Shown piece after piece: positions 7,854 through 17,407 of a stretch of DNA of 64,000 nt; positions within the stretch are counted from its first letter, which is position 1; the number at the start of each line of letters is the position of its first letter. The position numbers were made by a program, and so were the translations under genes. The stretch lies in NCBI GenBank assembly GCA_963652335.1, contig CAVJSS010000001.1:124001-188000 (forward strand). Direction: 5' to 3'. This stretch comes from UBA4951 sp963652335 (lineage in GTDB: Bacteria; Bacillota_I; Bacilli_A; RFN20; CAG-826). The notes under the pieces were generated by a model that searched no databases, was not told the DNA's origin, and was given only the letters and a program-made list of their open reading frames with translations.

Positions 7854-8642
7854 TCAAATCACCATCAAAATCAATGCGAATATGTTGTTCATAATATGGG
7901 CGATCATCGATGCCCCGATTCCGAATCTATCGTTCGCAAAACACAATATAGCCCCGCAAATAACGTAATTCGGGATGTTTAGCCATTCTGCCAAATCAGG
8001 GTTGCTGAAATTGAAATGGATAAACCCAAAGAAAATCGCACATACGACATAAGCGATGGCTATGTGAGCTCTTTTTAGCAAATCGAACAGCCCTAAACGA
8101 TATGTTATTTCTTCGCATATAGGACCAGCCAAACCCAAAAACATAAAGGCTAAGGGCTTAGAAAAAGAAAATACTTTTTCCAACGATTCCTGATTGGCGT
8201 TGGAGGAGATTCCATAATGAGCCAAAATCGCCGAATACCCGACATTGAATCCGACCAGGATTATTCCTACCGCGAATCCAAAGTACGTTCTTTTGTTCAA
8301 AAAACATTTGCCAATCGTCTTCCAATAATCGAAAGCGATCAAACTTAATATCAAAAAAAGGATTCCATAGGATGCATTCTGAACGATGCCATAATACGAA
8401 ACGCTGTCGACAGGGTAAAACTTTTCGGTTATCGCAGCTACGATCAAAACGATCAATTGCAGTCCGATAAAACCAATTGCAAAGAAAAGGACTTCTTTTA
8501 GCAAAGAAGCCGATTCATTGACCGGATAGAGCTTTCTTGAAAATTCCGGATTGCTTCTTTTGCAATTCGGACAATGACTGGCAGTCGGATCATAGAACGA
8601 TCCGCAGCCTTCGCATTTTCTGTTCAAAAACCTAATTTTCAC
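7854..8642 (-). CDS. CPBP (Abi) family intramembrane metalloprotease with N-terminal zinc ribbon
   Basis: 262 residues. Residues about 9-28 form a C-x2-C...C-x2-C zinc ribbon; about eight helices follow. All three CPBP motifs are present: E-E-x-x-x-R (EEITYR), F-x-x-x-H (FGFIH) and H-x-x-x-N (HIMNN), so it should be an active Rce1-like glutamate protease. The start is GTG at 8640-8642 with no Shine-Dalgarno site; an extended -10 lies six bases before it (see promoter). CPBP proteins serve in membrane-protein processing or bacteriocin immunity; no bacteriocin gene is visible here. Confidence 0.85.
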   Translation of the reverse strand: MKIRFLNRKCEGCGSFYDPTASHCPNCKRSNPEFSRKLYPVNESASLLKEVLFFAIGFIGLQLIVLIVAAITEKFYPVDSVSYYGIVQNASYGILFLILSLIAFDYWKTIGKCFLNKRTYFGFAVGIILVGFNVGYSAILAHYGISSNANQESLEKVFSFSKPLAFMFLGLAGPICEEITYRLGLFDLLKRAHIAIAYVVCAIFFGFIHFNFSNPDLAEWLNIPNYVICGAILCFANDRFGIGASMIAHIMNNIFALILMVI

Positions 8643-8648
8643 CAGATG

Positions 8649-8657
8649 ATATTAACA
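8649..8657 (-). promoter_or_regulatory. Extended -10 promoter for a leaderless CPBP transcript
   Basis: Minus strand TGT-TAATAT, then exactly six bases (CATCTG), then the GTG start. Transcription would begin at or next to the start codon. No -35 is evident. Confidence 0.5.
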
Positions 8658-8741
8658 TAAAAAGTTCGATTGTTTGATATTAATCGTTTGGTTTGGCGCC
8701 ATCAAACAAGCTTGCTTCTTAAATCGCACGCATACACGATG

Positions 8742-8747
8742 TATAAT
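8742..8747 (+). promoter_or_regulatory. -10 element (TATAAT) of the giant surface-protein gene
   Basis: Perfect TATAAT; a poor TTAAAT at 8719-8724 sits 17 bases upstream. The start codon GTG at 8782 has a good TTGGAGG ribosome site, giving a leader of about 28 bases. Confidence 0.45.
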
Positions 8748-8781
8748 AAAAAAACGTTGACCAATCCTTGGAGGTTTAGCC

Positions 8782-11700
8782 GTGAACCTATTAATTGATG
8801 CAAGCAGCATTGTCAAATACGAGAACATAGCTTTATGGGTGTTGTTCGGACTTGTCCTTTTCGTTTTGCTATTTTCCATTTTCCGCGGTGCTTTCCGCGG
8901 GTGGGCATATGGAACATATCGTTTGATTTTCTTTGCCATCGTCATAACCGTTTTGTTTTTGACATTGGGCAAAGTAACCGAAGCGATAGGCAATATCGAC
9001 CTCTCGAAATGGATAAGCCAAAGCATAAATCTCACAATCAGCGATAAAACGATAACCGCTCCAGTAACCAGCGTTTCTGGTACCATCACGGCGTTGATCG
9101 AAGATGCGATAAAAAAGTTCGACATGAATGTCGACCCGACCAATTTGGCTCAAATGGCGACTGGATTGACGCAATCTTTATTGAAGGTCTTGATGATATT
9201 CATCTATGGCATTTTGCTTTGGACGGTCGGCAAATTCCTTTGCTGGATCCTTTGGCACGCCGCTTTCAAATTCATCATCCCAAAATCGAAACGCAAACTC
9301 ACCAAAGAGGAAAAAACCGCAAATGACGCCCTTCCCCGCAGGCAAAGAAAGAAGACCATCTATCAAAAGGTTCGCGGCGTTTCCATGGCCCAAGAAGTGG
9401 TCATCAACCTTCTCCTTTTATCGATGCTGATCGTTCCGATAAGTGGTACCATCAATTCGATTGCCAACTCTTTCAACGGCACTTCGAAAGAGTCAACGGC
9501 AAGCGAAAAGCTAAAAGCCGATAATGATACGTTGAACACCATCCAAACCGCTTTGGATACCTATCAAAATTCCGTTTTCTCCAAAGCCTTTTTCGGATGG
9601 ACGGTCAACCAAGAAGGCAAAAGCTGGGACACCCAACTTCTTTCTTTCTTGTCAAAATCGAACGTAACGAAGGATATGACCATCTCCGTCATCGATGTCG
9701 TTTCGGAAGCAGCGGGAATCGGAAAAGAGGTGATTGAATCCGGACTGCTTTCAGAGGGAGGAACGACCTTCGATAAAATCTATCTTTTGCTTACTACGGA
9801 ATATGGCGTGAAGATTATCTCTACATTAGCAAACTCTGAATTAGTCACTTCTATTTTGCCAATGGCATTGGAATTCGCCGCGAACATCGATACGATCAAA
9901 AACTACATAGGGAATTCCTTAGGCATCGATTATTATGGCTACAACTGGTCAGCGACAGTTGAAGAATTGGGCAACATGATCACCGATCTTCAATCATCTG
10001 ATATTTTCACTTTCTTCACCGATGAAAACGGAGAGGCTCATTTCGATACCGATTCGGTGGCTTCTATTTTCTCTGAAAATTCCAAAAAGGCGATGAACGC
10101 TTTGTTTGAAAGATTCGCCAAACGTCCAGACGAAAAGAATTTATTCAGTGATTTGATTACAGTGTTCTTAGTCAACTATGCCTTGAATTCAACCAGCGAT
10201 TCCGAAGGTATTGCTTTAAATGACTTCTTGCCGAGCACCGATGGATGCGAATATGAAACCGATGACAACACAGGTCGGAAATACATTTCCAAATTGAATG
10301 AAGATTACGAAAATCTTTCGTTAGGAGATGAACTCCAAGTCGTTTACGGGTCTTTATGCGATATCAATGATTTGGACGATAGATTGACCGCTCTTATCGT
10401 CGATTCCTTAGTCGATGAGGAAAAAGAATTGGACACCGATGTTTTGATCGATATCGTTGTTGATAACATCGACGAAATAAACGAGATCATCGTTGGCAAA
10501 GACGATATAGAAGAAGGCAAAACATGTTTGCTTGATTGTTCATTTATCACTTATGGCATGGGCGCCATAACGGATTTGATCGGTAGCAGTGTTTCAAGTG
10601 CTTTGAACGTCGAAATCGACATGAGCGGCGTCAGAAATGAGCTTTTCTCCGAAACTCTTCCGTTCGAAACCAGAAAGGCCAACGCCAAATCGGAATTGGG
10701 AGGAATGCTCAATTTGATAAAATCCTTCGTGAACGCCGACCCAATTTGCAAAGAATTCATCAAAGATTTGGATGCGACCCCGGGAATCGTTTATGAGCCT
10801 AATGGCAATTTGCATTCCATAGAAGATGGCTTATTGGATGGATTTATCGCCTTATCTGAAGGCATTGACGATTCAAAGATATTGACTGCGATTCTGCCTA
10901 AGGCTGCAGAAAGTCTTTTATCCAACAATGAAGCGTTGAAAGAATTGGGCATAGATGGATTGAATACCGATGTGGATGGTTTTGGCAAAGAACTAGCCAA
11001 ATTACTTAAAGTAGCCAAAGAATGCATGCCGTTGATCCAATTCGTAACCAACAACGCCGCTTCTTTGTCTGGCGCCTCTTCAAAAGAAATCAGCGAAGTC
11101 TTAAATGGCTTAGCCGATTATCATGACCAAATGGTCACATTGTTAAATGGAATCTGTGCCAACAAGATCATAAATGACGAAAACAACACCACGTATCGCA
11201 ACTTATTGCAAAAATTGCTTGGGAACATATTGGGAAGGGAAATAAATTTGCCTGCCGACATTGATCCATCAACCGAAAATGTCGTGGTAGCCGACCTTAT
11301 TTATGGATTGGGCAAAAACTGCACCCCAACCGTCCTCAACGCTCTTTTAAACGGCGGTTCCGTTTCCCTGTCTGATTTAGGGGGCGTTGATTTCGCCGAA
11401 ATATTGAAGCCTTTGGATTCTTCCGATGTTTTTGGTGATATAATCGCCGATCTGCTCGATGACGCCATCGTTCCGCTATTGGGTTCGTCGGCAACCGATT
11501 CCAATCTTTCCTTCAAAAATGTCACGAGTTGGCAAAATGAGGGAGACGCTTTGAATTCTATTATCAAATTCGGCGCGGAAATCGGTGATATTTCGAATAT
11601 CGATCTATTCAATTCCGACCCTGATGCCATCTCTTCGATTATCAAGGCATTGTCGCAATCCCAGATTTTCAACAACAAAACCAGCGACGGAATAGAATAT

Positions 11701-14700
11701 ACGTTCGGTAAATTTTTCTATAAGACGATCATTGACTCTTTAGGCGATTCTATTTCATTCTTCGAAGACAAAGACCCAAATGGGAAAACCGCTGAAGAAA
11801 GAACCCAAGCTCTTTGCAATTCGATGTCATCCGTAAGTCAAAGCGGGTGGGAGCAAGAAGCGGAAGCTTTCGGCGATATTCTGGCCAATTTGAATAAGGT
11901 ATTAAACGGTAGCAGCCTTTCTGGAACTTTGAATATCAAAGACATCAAAGCTGCTGCGGTAAAAGGATTGTTGGAAGAGTTAACGACATCAACGACAATC
12001 GGGCGTCCGATCTCCTATCATTTATACGAACAAATCGCCACCAATTTGATTGATGCAGGCATCGATATCGGAATGGGCGATCACGGATACATGAATATCG
12101 ATTGGATTTGGGACGCTTTCGAAAGCGAGACACCCGATGCCATTTATAACGAAATGTACTACTTGAGCCTTTTGATAGAAACCGTGTTGGATCCTTCCTA
12201 TGGCTTGCTAGATGATTCAGGCAATATATCCTCTGATGGGTTGGATTTGTCTAAGATGTCAGGGAAATATATGCTCACTCCTTTGACCAAATCGATGGCT
12301 AAATCAATCGTTTTCAATACCATTCCAGACGGAGAAACAACTCCTACGGCTTTCGAAAATCTTCTTACCGAGATGATTGCCGATTCCGGAATCTATGGAA
12401 CGAATGACAAACAAAGCAAAGCCGAAATATTGGAATATGTCCAAAATGTTTCGCCAGGCACCCAAGAGATTTCCAAAGCCAAATTCTCTAACCGTCTTTC
12501 TGACGATGGGCCTTGGAATGAGGAATGCGAGGCTTTAGGAAATTTGGGCGATTCGATCAACGAATTGGGAATCAGCATCTCTGATTTCAGCCCATCTTCG
12601 ATCTTCAAAAATTCAGTTGGCGAATTGCTCAATGAGCAAGAACGCGAGACCAAGCGATTGGCTTTAAACGATGTCGTTTCTGCAGTCAACGATTCAAAAA
12701 TCCTTTACCATTTGCTCCCTAATCTGATCAAGACCGGTATCGATAGCGTGGCCTCTAGTTTGGGCGGAAGCGCAACACCTAATTATTATTACGTGGGCAA
12801 AGGCATTAACGCCGATCCGTACGGAAAGGATGAAATCGAGAACCTTACTTATATTATCTATTATGCGGCCCAAGCCGATTTAAGCGTCGATATCAACGAA
12901 TTGGATATTGATTCCGCTTCCGAGATTTTAACCTGCTTGGCCAAATCCCATATCTTCAATAGCGTTTCTAACGACGAAACAAGCAACGAGACATTCTTCC
13001 AATCCGTCATGGCGGATGTCTATTCCAAAGACGAAATAGCGAATTACTATTATCGAGTCGAAAACCCAAAGGACAATCCTGAATACAATAAGTCGATTTC
13101 CTACACGGATTCGCGGAGCAAAGCCATCGAAACGTTGGCTGAATTGTTCCCGGCTATGGAAACCAGTTCTAGCTGTGATTCCCAAAAGAACCTCGAATTG
13201 CTCAACGGCGATTCCAATTCTTTGAAGAGTTTCGTCAAAGTCATCCAAGACAATAAAAAGGCTTATGAAAAGATAACGTCAAACAACGTTATGGAATTAG
13301 ACAGCGAGACGATTAAAACGATTTTCAAAGAATTGTCGGGCAACAAGCTATTCGCCGATATCTTGGTTAATGCTTTGGGAAAGACGTTCTCGGATGGCTT
13401 TGCTTCATCGATGATCGATATGAGCAACGCCAACCCATACTATTGCTATTGGCTTAGAGACGATGGGACTGTCGAATCCAATGATTCGGAAGCCGATTTC
13501 ACCAAGACGATAGGCGATGACGAAATCGATGTTTTGGCCGACTTCATCCCATTCTTCAATGAAAATTCGAAGATGTTCGACGATCTTTCTTCTTTGTCTA
13601 TCGCTTCTAGCACAATAGAAACTTTTAAGAGCATGCTTAATATGCTTTATGATTCCTATATTTTCCATAACGGTTTGGCGTGGGATCAAATGGGTACGAA
13701 AGCCAAATCATCCTGGCAGAGCGATCTAACCGTATTCGAACAGGCATATGGTCTGATCATCAAAGAATCTGGTTTGGCTGATATGAATTATTCTTCTAGC
13801 TTTGATGCGAAATATGCTAGTGCCGAAGAAAAATTGAACGATTACATAAAATCATTTACTGCCGGTAAGTTGGTCTCTTCTCATTCAAAGGATTGGAAAA
13901 AAGAAATCGATGCCTTGACAACCGATGGAAAAAACGGTGGAGCGTTGAATGTCTTACTTAATCTCGGAGTGATCGGCGAAGACGGAATGTCTGCCGAAAG
14001 CATAGATTTGATGAGTTTCTCCCCTGACAAGCTTTCCAAGATGCTCAAAGCCTTGAATGGAATCGATATCGTAAAAGAAGTCGTTCCTTATAAGATTAAG
14101 GACACCTTAAGCGATACTATCGATTTCTCTTCATATAGTAGCCTAGCCCTTTCGTCGAATTCGGTCAGTTCGTTTGATTCGGCCGAAACTTGGGGAGACA
14201 TAGGCATCTTCTCCAAACTGATCATTTCAGGAAACGGAGCTGTTGTCGTTTCTTATACTTCCGATGGCAGCAACTGGAAAGAAGCTTATAACGGCTCTCT
14301 TGCCGGATCGGAAACGATAACGATGGAAAACGCCGTCGCTTTCAAGATCGACGGATCGGCATCAATCAGCGACGTAGAAGTCGATACGGCCAACTATTTC
14401 TTATCTCAAGAGACTTATGGGGAAGATGATGGAGCCATAGATTCGCTGACTACTTTGTTAAATAGCCTATATTTGAAAAACGGCGGATCATATCCAACCA
14501 TCGATTCAAGCGATCCCGATGTTATCGAAACCTTGCTAGGCAGCATTACCGATATATTGGTTTTCATCGATGATGACAATGGATTCTATGCAAGAGGGTT
14601 CGATGAGCATTATAAATCCATAGCCGAAAACGAATCCTTCTTATCCAGAGACGTTTTCATGAGAAATATGCTTAAAGTCACTTACACCGACGATGGCAAA

Positions 14701-15480
14701 AACTATGATTTGGATATCGGGAATCATTTCGCTGACCCATTAAGCGACATCCATGATATTTTCGAATCGGATACATATGACGCAAATGTCGAAGGAAACT
14801 GGTTTTCAAGCCAACTCAAAGAAGCCGAAAAGGTTGAATTCATCATATCCGGAAATATCGGTGAGATAACATCTGACGGCAAGACTTTGCCGCTTTACCA
14901 TTCAAAGACGGAATCCCTCGCCGGCCTCAAAAACGATGCTGGAGACGAATATGTTTTCGAGACATTGATAAAAGAAGCCACAACTTCTCAATTCGGCTCC
15001 ACGATCGTTGATAATATGGCCAGATCATTCTTGCTTGATACCGAAAATTATGCGGTTGCTGGCGTTTATTTCAAAGAAGGCGTCGTCAGCGATCCTAATG
15101 ATGACGAAATCAGAAAGTCCTCATCGACGGAAGCCAAAGAAATCAACGAAGGATATCGTGATTCATTCAAAGTCGTCGAAGTCGAAGCTGATAAAAACAC
15201 GTTGATCAGGATGCTGAAGATTACAGAAGCCTATGGCATCAAAGCGTTCGCCGATGGCACTTCAAGTGCAGCCGACTTCAAAACCCTTATGTCAGAAATG
15301 GATGATAATAATTCGATTATTGATAAATTCTTCTACAACGCCGCGATTTATGATTACATGGTCAATCGTGGTATCTATCATGGTGAGATCGAAATTCCAT
15401 CCCATATGGATAAGATTTCCATTCCAAACGCTTTCGCAACTGATTTCACGTTTGCATCCGTTGGGGCTTTAGCTAATTGA
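8782..15480 (+). CDS. Giant membrane-anchored repeat protein (2232 residues), function unknown
   Basis: GTG start with GGAGG upstream. The N-terminus has four predicted helices (about 18-36, 46-63, 134-158, 206-224); the first pair around F-R-G-A-F-R-G-W resembles CvpA. Positively charged loops (34-46 and 163-199) predict that the roughly 2000 residues after helix four lie outside the cell. That region is acidic, Ser/Asp/Asn-rich, poor in Cys, and built from degenerate repeats: a W-x2-[E/D]-x2-[A/V]-[L/F] marker recurs at Trp917, 1023, 1245, 1645 and 1705, each followed by a helical L-x2-L segment, a short S/D-rich link, and an I-x2-[L/M]-x2-L...S-x-[I/V]-F type segment. No LPXTG, C-terminal helix or enzymatic motif was found. 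Likely a surface or adhesion-type protein; family not recognised. yigZ follows four bases later. Confidence 0.85.
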   Translation: MNLLIDASSIVKYENIALWVLFGLVLFVLLFSIFRGAFRGWAYGTYRLIFFAIVITVLFLTLGKVTEAIGNIDLSKWISQSINLTISDKTITAPVTSVSGTITALIEDAIKKFDMNVDPTNLAQMATGLTQSLLKVLMIFIYGILLWTVGKFLCWILWHAAFKFIIPKSKRKLTKEEKTANDALPRRQRKKTIYQKVRGVSMAQEVVINLLLLSMLIVPISGTINSIANSFNGTSKESTASEKLKADNDTLNTIQTALDTYQNSVFSKAFFGWTVNQEGKSWDTQLLSFLSKSNVTKDMTISVIDVVSEAAGIGKEVIESGLLSEGGTTFDKIYLLLTTEYGVKIISTLANSELVTSILPMALEFAANIDTIKNYIGNSLGIDYYGYNWSATVEELGNMITDLQSSDIFTFFTDENGEAHFDTDSVASIFSENSKKAMNALFERFAKRPDEKNLFSDLITVFLVNYALNSTSDSEGIALNDFLPSTDGCEYETDDNTGRKYISKLNEDYENLSLGDELQVVYGSLCDINDLDDRLTALIVDSLVDEEKELDTDVLIDIVVDNIDEINEIIVGKDDIEEGKTCLLDCSFITYGMGAITDLIGSSVSSALNVEIDMSGVRNELFSETLPFETRKANAKSELGGMLNLIKSFVNADPICKEFIKDLDATPGIVYEPNGNLHSIEDGLLDGFIALSEGIDDSKILTAILPKAAESLLSNNEALKELGIDGLNTDVDGFGKELAKLLKVAKECMPLIQFVTNNAASLSGASSKEISEVLNGLADYHDQMVTLLNGICANKIINDENNTTYRNLLQKLLGNILGREINLPADIDPSTENVVVADLIYGLGKNCTPTVLNALLNGGSVSLSDLGGVDFAEILKPLDSSDVFGDIIADLLDDAIVPLLGSSATDSNLSFKNVTSWQNEGDALNSIIKFGAEIGDISNIDLFNSDPDAISSIIKALSQSQIFNNKTSDGIEYTFGKFFYKTIIDSLGDSISFFEDKDPNGKTAEERTQALCNSMSSVSQSGWEQEAEAFGDILANLNKVLNGSSLSGTLNIKDIKAAAVKGLLEELTTSTTIGRPISYHLYEQIATNLIDAGIDIGMGDHGYMNIDWIWDAFESETPDAIYNEMYYLSLLIETVLDPSYGLLDDSGNISSDGLDLSKMSGKYMLTPLTKSMAKSIVFNTIPDGETTPTAFENLLTEMIADSGIYGTNDKQSKAEILEYVQNVSPGTQEISKAKFSNRLSDDGPWNEECEALGNLGDSINELGISISDFSPSSIFKNSVGELLNEQERETKRLALNDVVSAVNDSKILYHLLPNLIKTGIDSVASSLGGSATPNYYYVGKGINADPYGKDEIENLTYIIYYAAQADLSVDINELDIDSASEILTCLAKSHIFNSVSNDETSNETFFQSVMADVYSKDEIANYYYRVENPKDNPEYNKSISYTDSRSKAIETLAELFPAMETSSSCDSQKNLELLNGDSNSLKSFVKVIQDNKKAYEKITSNNVMELDSETIKTIFKELSGNKLFADILVNALGKTFSDGFASSMIDMSNANPYYCYWLRDDGTVESNDSEADFTKTIGDDEIDVLADFIPFFNENSKMFDDLSSLSIASSTIETFKSMLNMLYDSYIFHNGLAWDQMGTKAKSSWQSDLTVFEQAYGLIIKESGLADMNYSSSFDAKYASAEEKLNDYIKSFTAGKLVSSHSKDWKKEIDALTTDGKNGGALNVLLNLGVIGEDGMSAESIDLMSFSPDKLSKMLKALNGIDIVKEVVPYKIKDTLSDTIDFSSYSSLALSSNSVSSFDSAETWGDIGIFSKLIISGNGAVVVSYTSDGSNWKEAYNGSLAGSETITMENAVAFKIDGSASISDVEVDTANYFLSQETYGEDDGAIDSLTTLLNSLYLKNGGSYPTIDSSDPDVIETLLGSITDILVFIDDDNGFYARGFDEHYKSIAENESFLSRDVFMRNMLKVTYTDDGKNYDLDIGNHFADPLSDIHDIFESDTYDANVEGNWFSSQLKEAEKVEFIISGNIGEITSDGKTLPLYHSKTESLAGLKNDAGDEYVFETLIKEATTSQFGSTIVDNMARSFLLDTENYAVAGVYFKEGVVSDPNDDEIRKSSSTEAKEINEGYRDSFKVVEVEADKNTLIRMLKITEAYGIKAFADGTSSAADFKTLMSEMDDNNSIIDKFFYNAAIYDYMVNRGIYHGEIEIPSHMDKISIPNAFATDFTFASVGALAN

Positions 15481-15484
15481 TAAC

Positions 15485-16090
15485 ATGCCATTGACCATTC
15501 TTGAAGAAACGACTTTCGAGAAGGAAGTGCTTCGTTCTCGATTTATTTGTTCGCTCCGCCATTGCGAAAGCGATGATGATTTCGATAAGCATTTGATGGA
15601 TGCTAGGGCAAAATACCCGAAAGCCACGCATTATTGCTATGGAGCCAAAATCGGATCCAATGAAAAAATGGGCGATGATGGTGAGCCAAACCATTCGGCC
15701 GGACTTCAGATATTGTCTTCGATCCGCCATAAAAAGCTCGAAAACGTTTCTTTGATTGTCATTAGATATTTCGGAGGGACAAAACTCGGGTTGCCCAGAT
15801 TGACTAGGACTTATAGAGAATGCGCGGAAGAAACGATTTCCCTTTCGAGAATCAAAGAAGCGAAAAAGGGGATGGGCGTCACCATTTCCCTTTCTTATTC
15901 GGAACTAGATCAAATTCGTTATCAACTTGATAGGAGTGGGTTCCAAATTGGTGGTATCATTTTTGAAGATGAAGTTAAAGTCTCTTTCTTAGGCGAAGAG
16001 AGGAAGATCGAAGATTATCTTAAGAATTTCAAAAAGGAGAGCATCCTCTCCAAAAACGAAACCACAATATATTCGGAGGTAAAAATATGA
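15485..16090 (+). CDS. yigZ: YigZ/IMPACT family protein
   Basis: 201 residues. The UPF0029 N-terminal domain shows H-Y-C-Y-G, D-D-G-E-P-x-H-S-A-G and R-Y-F-G-G-T-K-L-G, the signature of the YigZ/IMPACT family; a smaller C-terminal ferredoxin-like domain follows. Exact biochemical role is not settled (linked to translation control). Starts four bases after the giant gene and overlaps the peptidase gene by four bases (ATGA). Confidence 0.9.
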   Translation: MPLTILEETTFEKEVLRSRFICSLRHCESDDDFDKHLMDARAKYPKATHYCYGAKIGSNEKMGDDGEPNHSAGLQILSSIRHKKLENVSLIVIRYFGGTKLGLPRLTRTYRECAEETISLSRIKEAKKGMGVTISLSYSELDQIRYQLDRSGFQIGGIIFEDEVKVSFLGEERKIEDYLKNFKKESILSKNETTIYSEVKI

Positions 16091-17388
16091 TTCCAGCGTC
16101 GGAATTCGAAATGCGTAGGGAGCGTTTGTTGGAAACATTGCCAGATAGATGCGCTGTTCTTTTGTTCGGAGGTGTCCCAAAGATTTCTTCGGCGGACGAG
16201 GATCTTCCTTTCGAAATAAACCGCAATTTTTATTATTTGACGGGAATCGATCAGGAGGATTCCGCTCTTTTGCTGGTCAAAGCAGATGGAGAATCCAAAG
16301 AATGGCTTTTCATTCTGCCCTTCGATCGCAATAAGGAACGCTGGTACGGCAAACGTTTGACCATTGAGGAAGCTAGCGAAAAGTCTGGGATCAAAAACGT
16401 CCTTTTGAACCAATCATTGGAATCTAAGTTCGAATCGATATTCAACCCTTCATTAAGGGAATATGGGGATGTCAAAGAACTTTATTTGGATTTGGATCGC
16501 GAGATAAAAATCGCCGACGGAGAATCGACAAAGACCTTAAAAAGCAAAATCAAAACCCGTTACGAAGAAATCGACATAAAAGATGTCTATTCCAATATCA
16601 CTAAGCTGCGCTTGAGGAAATCAAATAGAGAGATTTCCGAATTGAGAAGCGCTATTTCCGCCACGAAAATCGGTCTTATGGCCACTTGGAAGAAAATGCA
16701 GCCAGGAGTTAGAGAATATGAATTGGCGGATGAATTTCTCAGGGCGATAAACGATGACACTGGTTATCAAGGTCTTTCCTTTCCGACCATTATGGCTTCT
16801 GGGATCCACGGCACCTGCCTCCATTATCCAACGCCGCTAGATCTTATCCATGATGGCGATTTGGTTTTGATGGATTTGGGGGCTAGGCATGGATATTATT
16901 GCGCCGACGTTTCCCGAACCCTTCCAGCCAACGGCAAATTCACCAAAGAACAAAGAATCGCTTACGATATTGTTTTGCGCTGCAACGAAATGGTTGAATC
17001 GATGGCCAAACCTGGAATGACAATCAAAGAACTCGATAGGCTTACCGTCGAATTCTTGGCCAAAGAATGCGTGAAAGCAGGTTTTATCAAGCGTGAAGAG
17101 GACATTGTTGAATATTTCTTTCATGGCGTATCGCACTTAATCGGTTTGGATACCCACGACCCTTATGGTGCGCCATTGGACCGTTCTTACAAAAATATCC
17201 CATTGGAACCGGGGATGGTGATTTCCAATGAACCCGGATTATATATGGAAGATCGTTGTATCGGCATTCGCATCGAAGACGACCTCTTGATCACTCCAAA
17301 AGGCGCGGAATGCCTGACCAGGGATATCATCAAGGATCCAGACCAAATCGAGACTTTCCTTGCTTCAAAAAACAAGAAAAACAAATAA
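16087..17388 (+). CDS. pepP: Xaa-Pro aminopeptidase (M24B, PepP type)
   Basis: 433 residues: N-terminal creatinase-like domain (about 1-175) and C-terminal pita-bread domain. Metal ligands visible: D-L-G-A and D-V-S-R (two Asp), H in H-G-V-S-H-L-I-G, E in S-N-E-P-G-L-Y and E in R-I-E-D-D. Cytosolic dinuclear metal enzyme removing N-terminal residues before proline. A GGAGGT ribosome site lies within the end of yigZ. Confidence 0.92.
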   Translation: MIPASEFEMRRERLLETLPDRCAVLLFGGVPKISSADEDLPFEINRNFYYLTGIDQEDSALLLVKADGESKEWLFILPFDRNKERWYGKRLTIEEASEKSGIKNVLLNQSLESKFESIFNPSLREYGDVKELYLDLDREIKIADGESTKTLKSKIKTRYEEIDIKDVYSNITKLRLRKSNREISELRSAISATKIGLMATWKKMQPGVREYELADEFLRAINDDTGYQGLSFPTIMASGIHGTCLHYPTPLDLIHDGDLVLMDLGARHGYYCADVSRTLPANGKFTKEQRIAYDIVLRCNEMVESMAKPGMTIKELDRLTVEFLAKECVKAGFIKREEDIVEYFFHGVSHLIGLDTHDPYGAPLDRSYKNIPLEPGMVISNEPGLYMEDRCIGIRIEDDLLITPKGAECLTRDIIKDPDQIETFLASKNKKNK

Positions 17389-17407
17389 CTATCAGATTGG
17401 AGATTTT

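Noticed and set aside
12928..13248. Long minus-strand open frames inside the giant gene
   Set aside because: They are shadows caused by codon bias of the plus-strand gene; no ribosome sites or family features.
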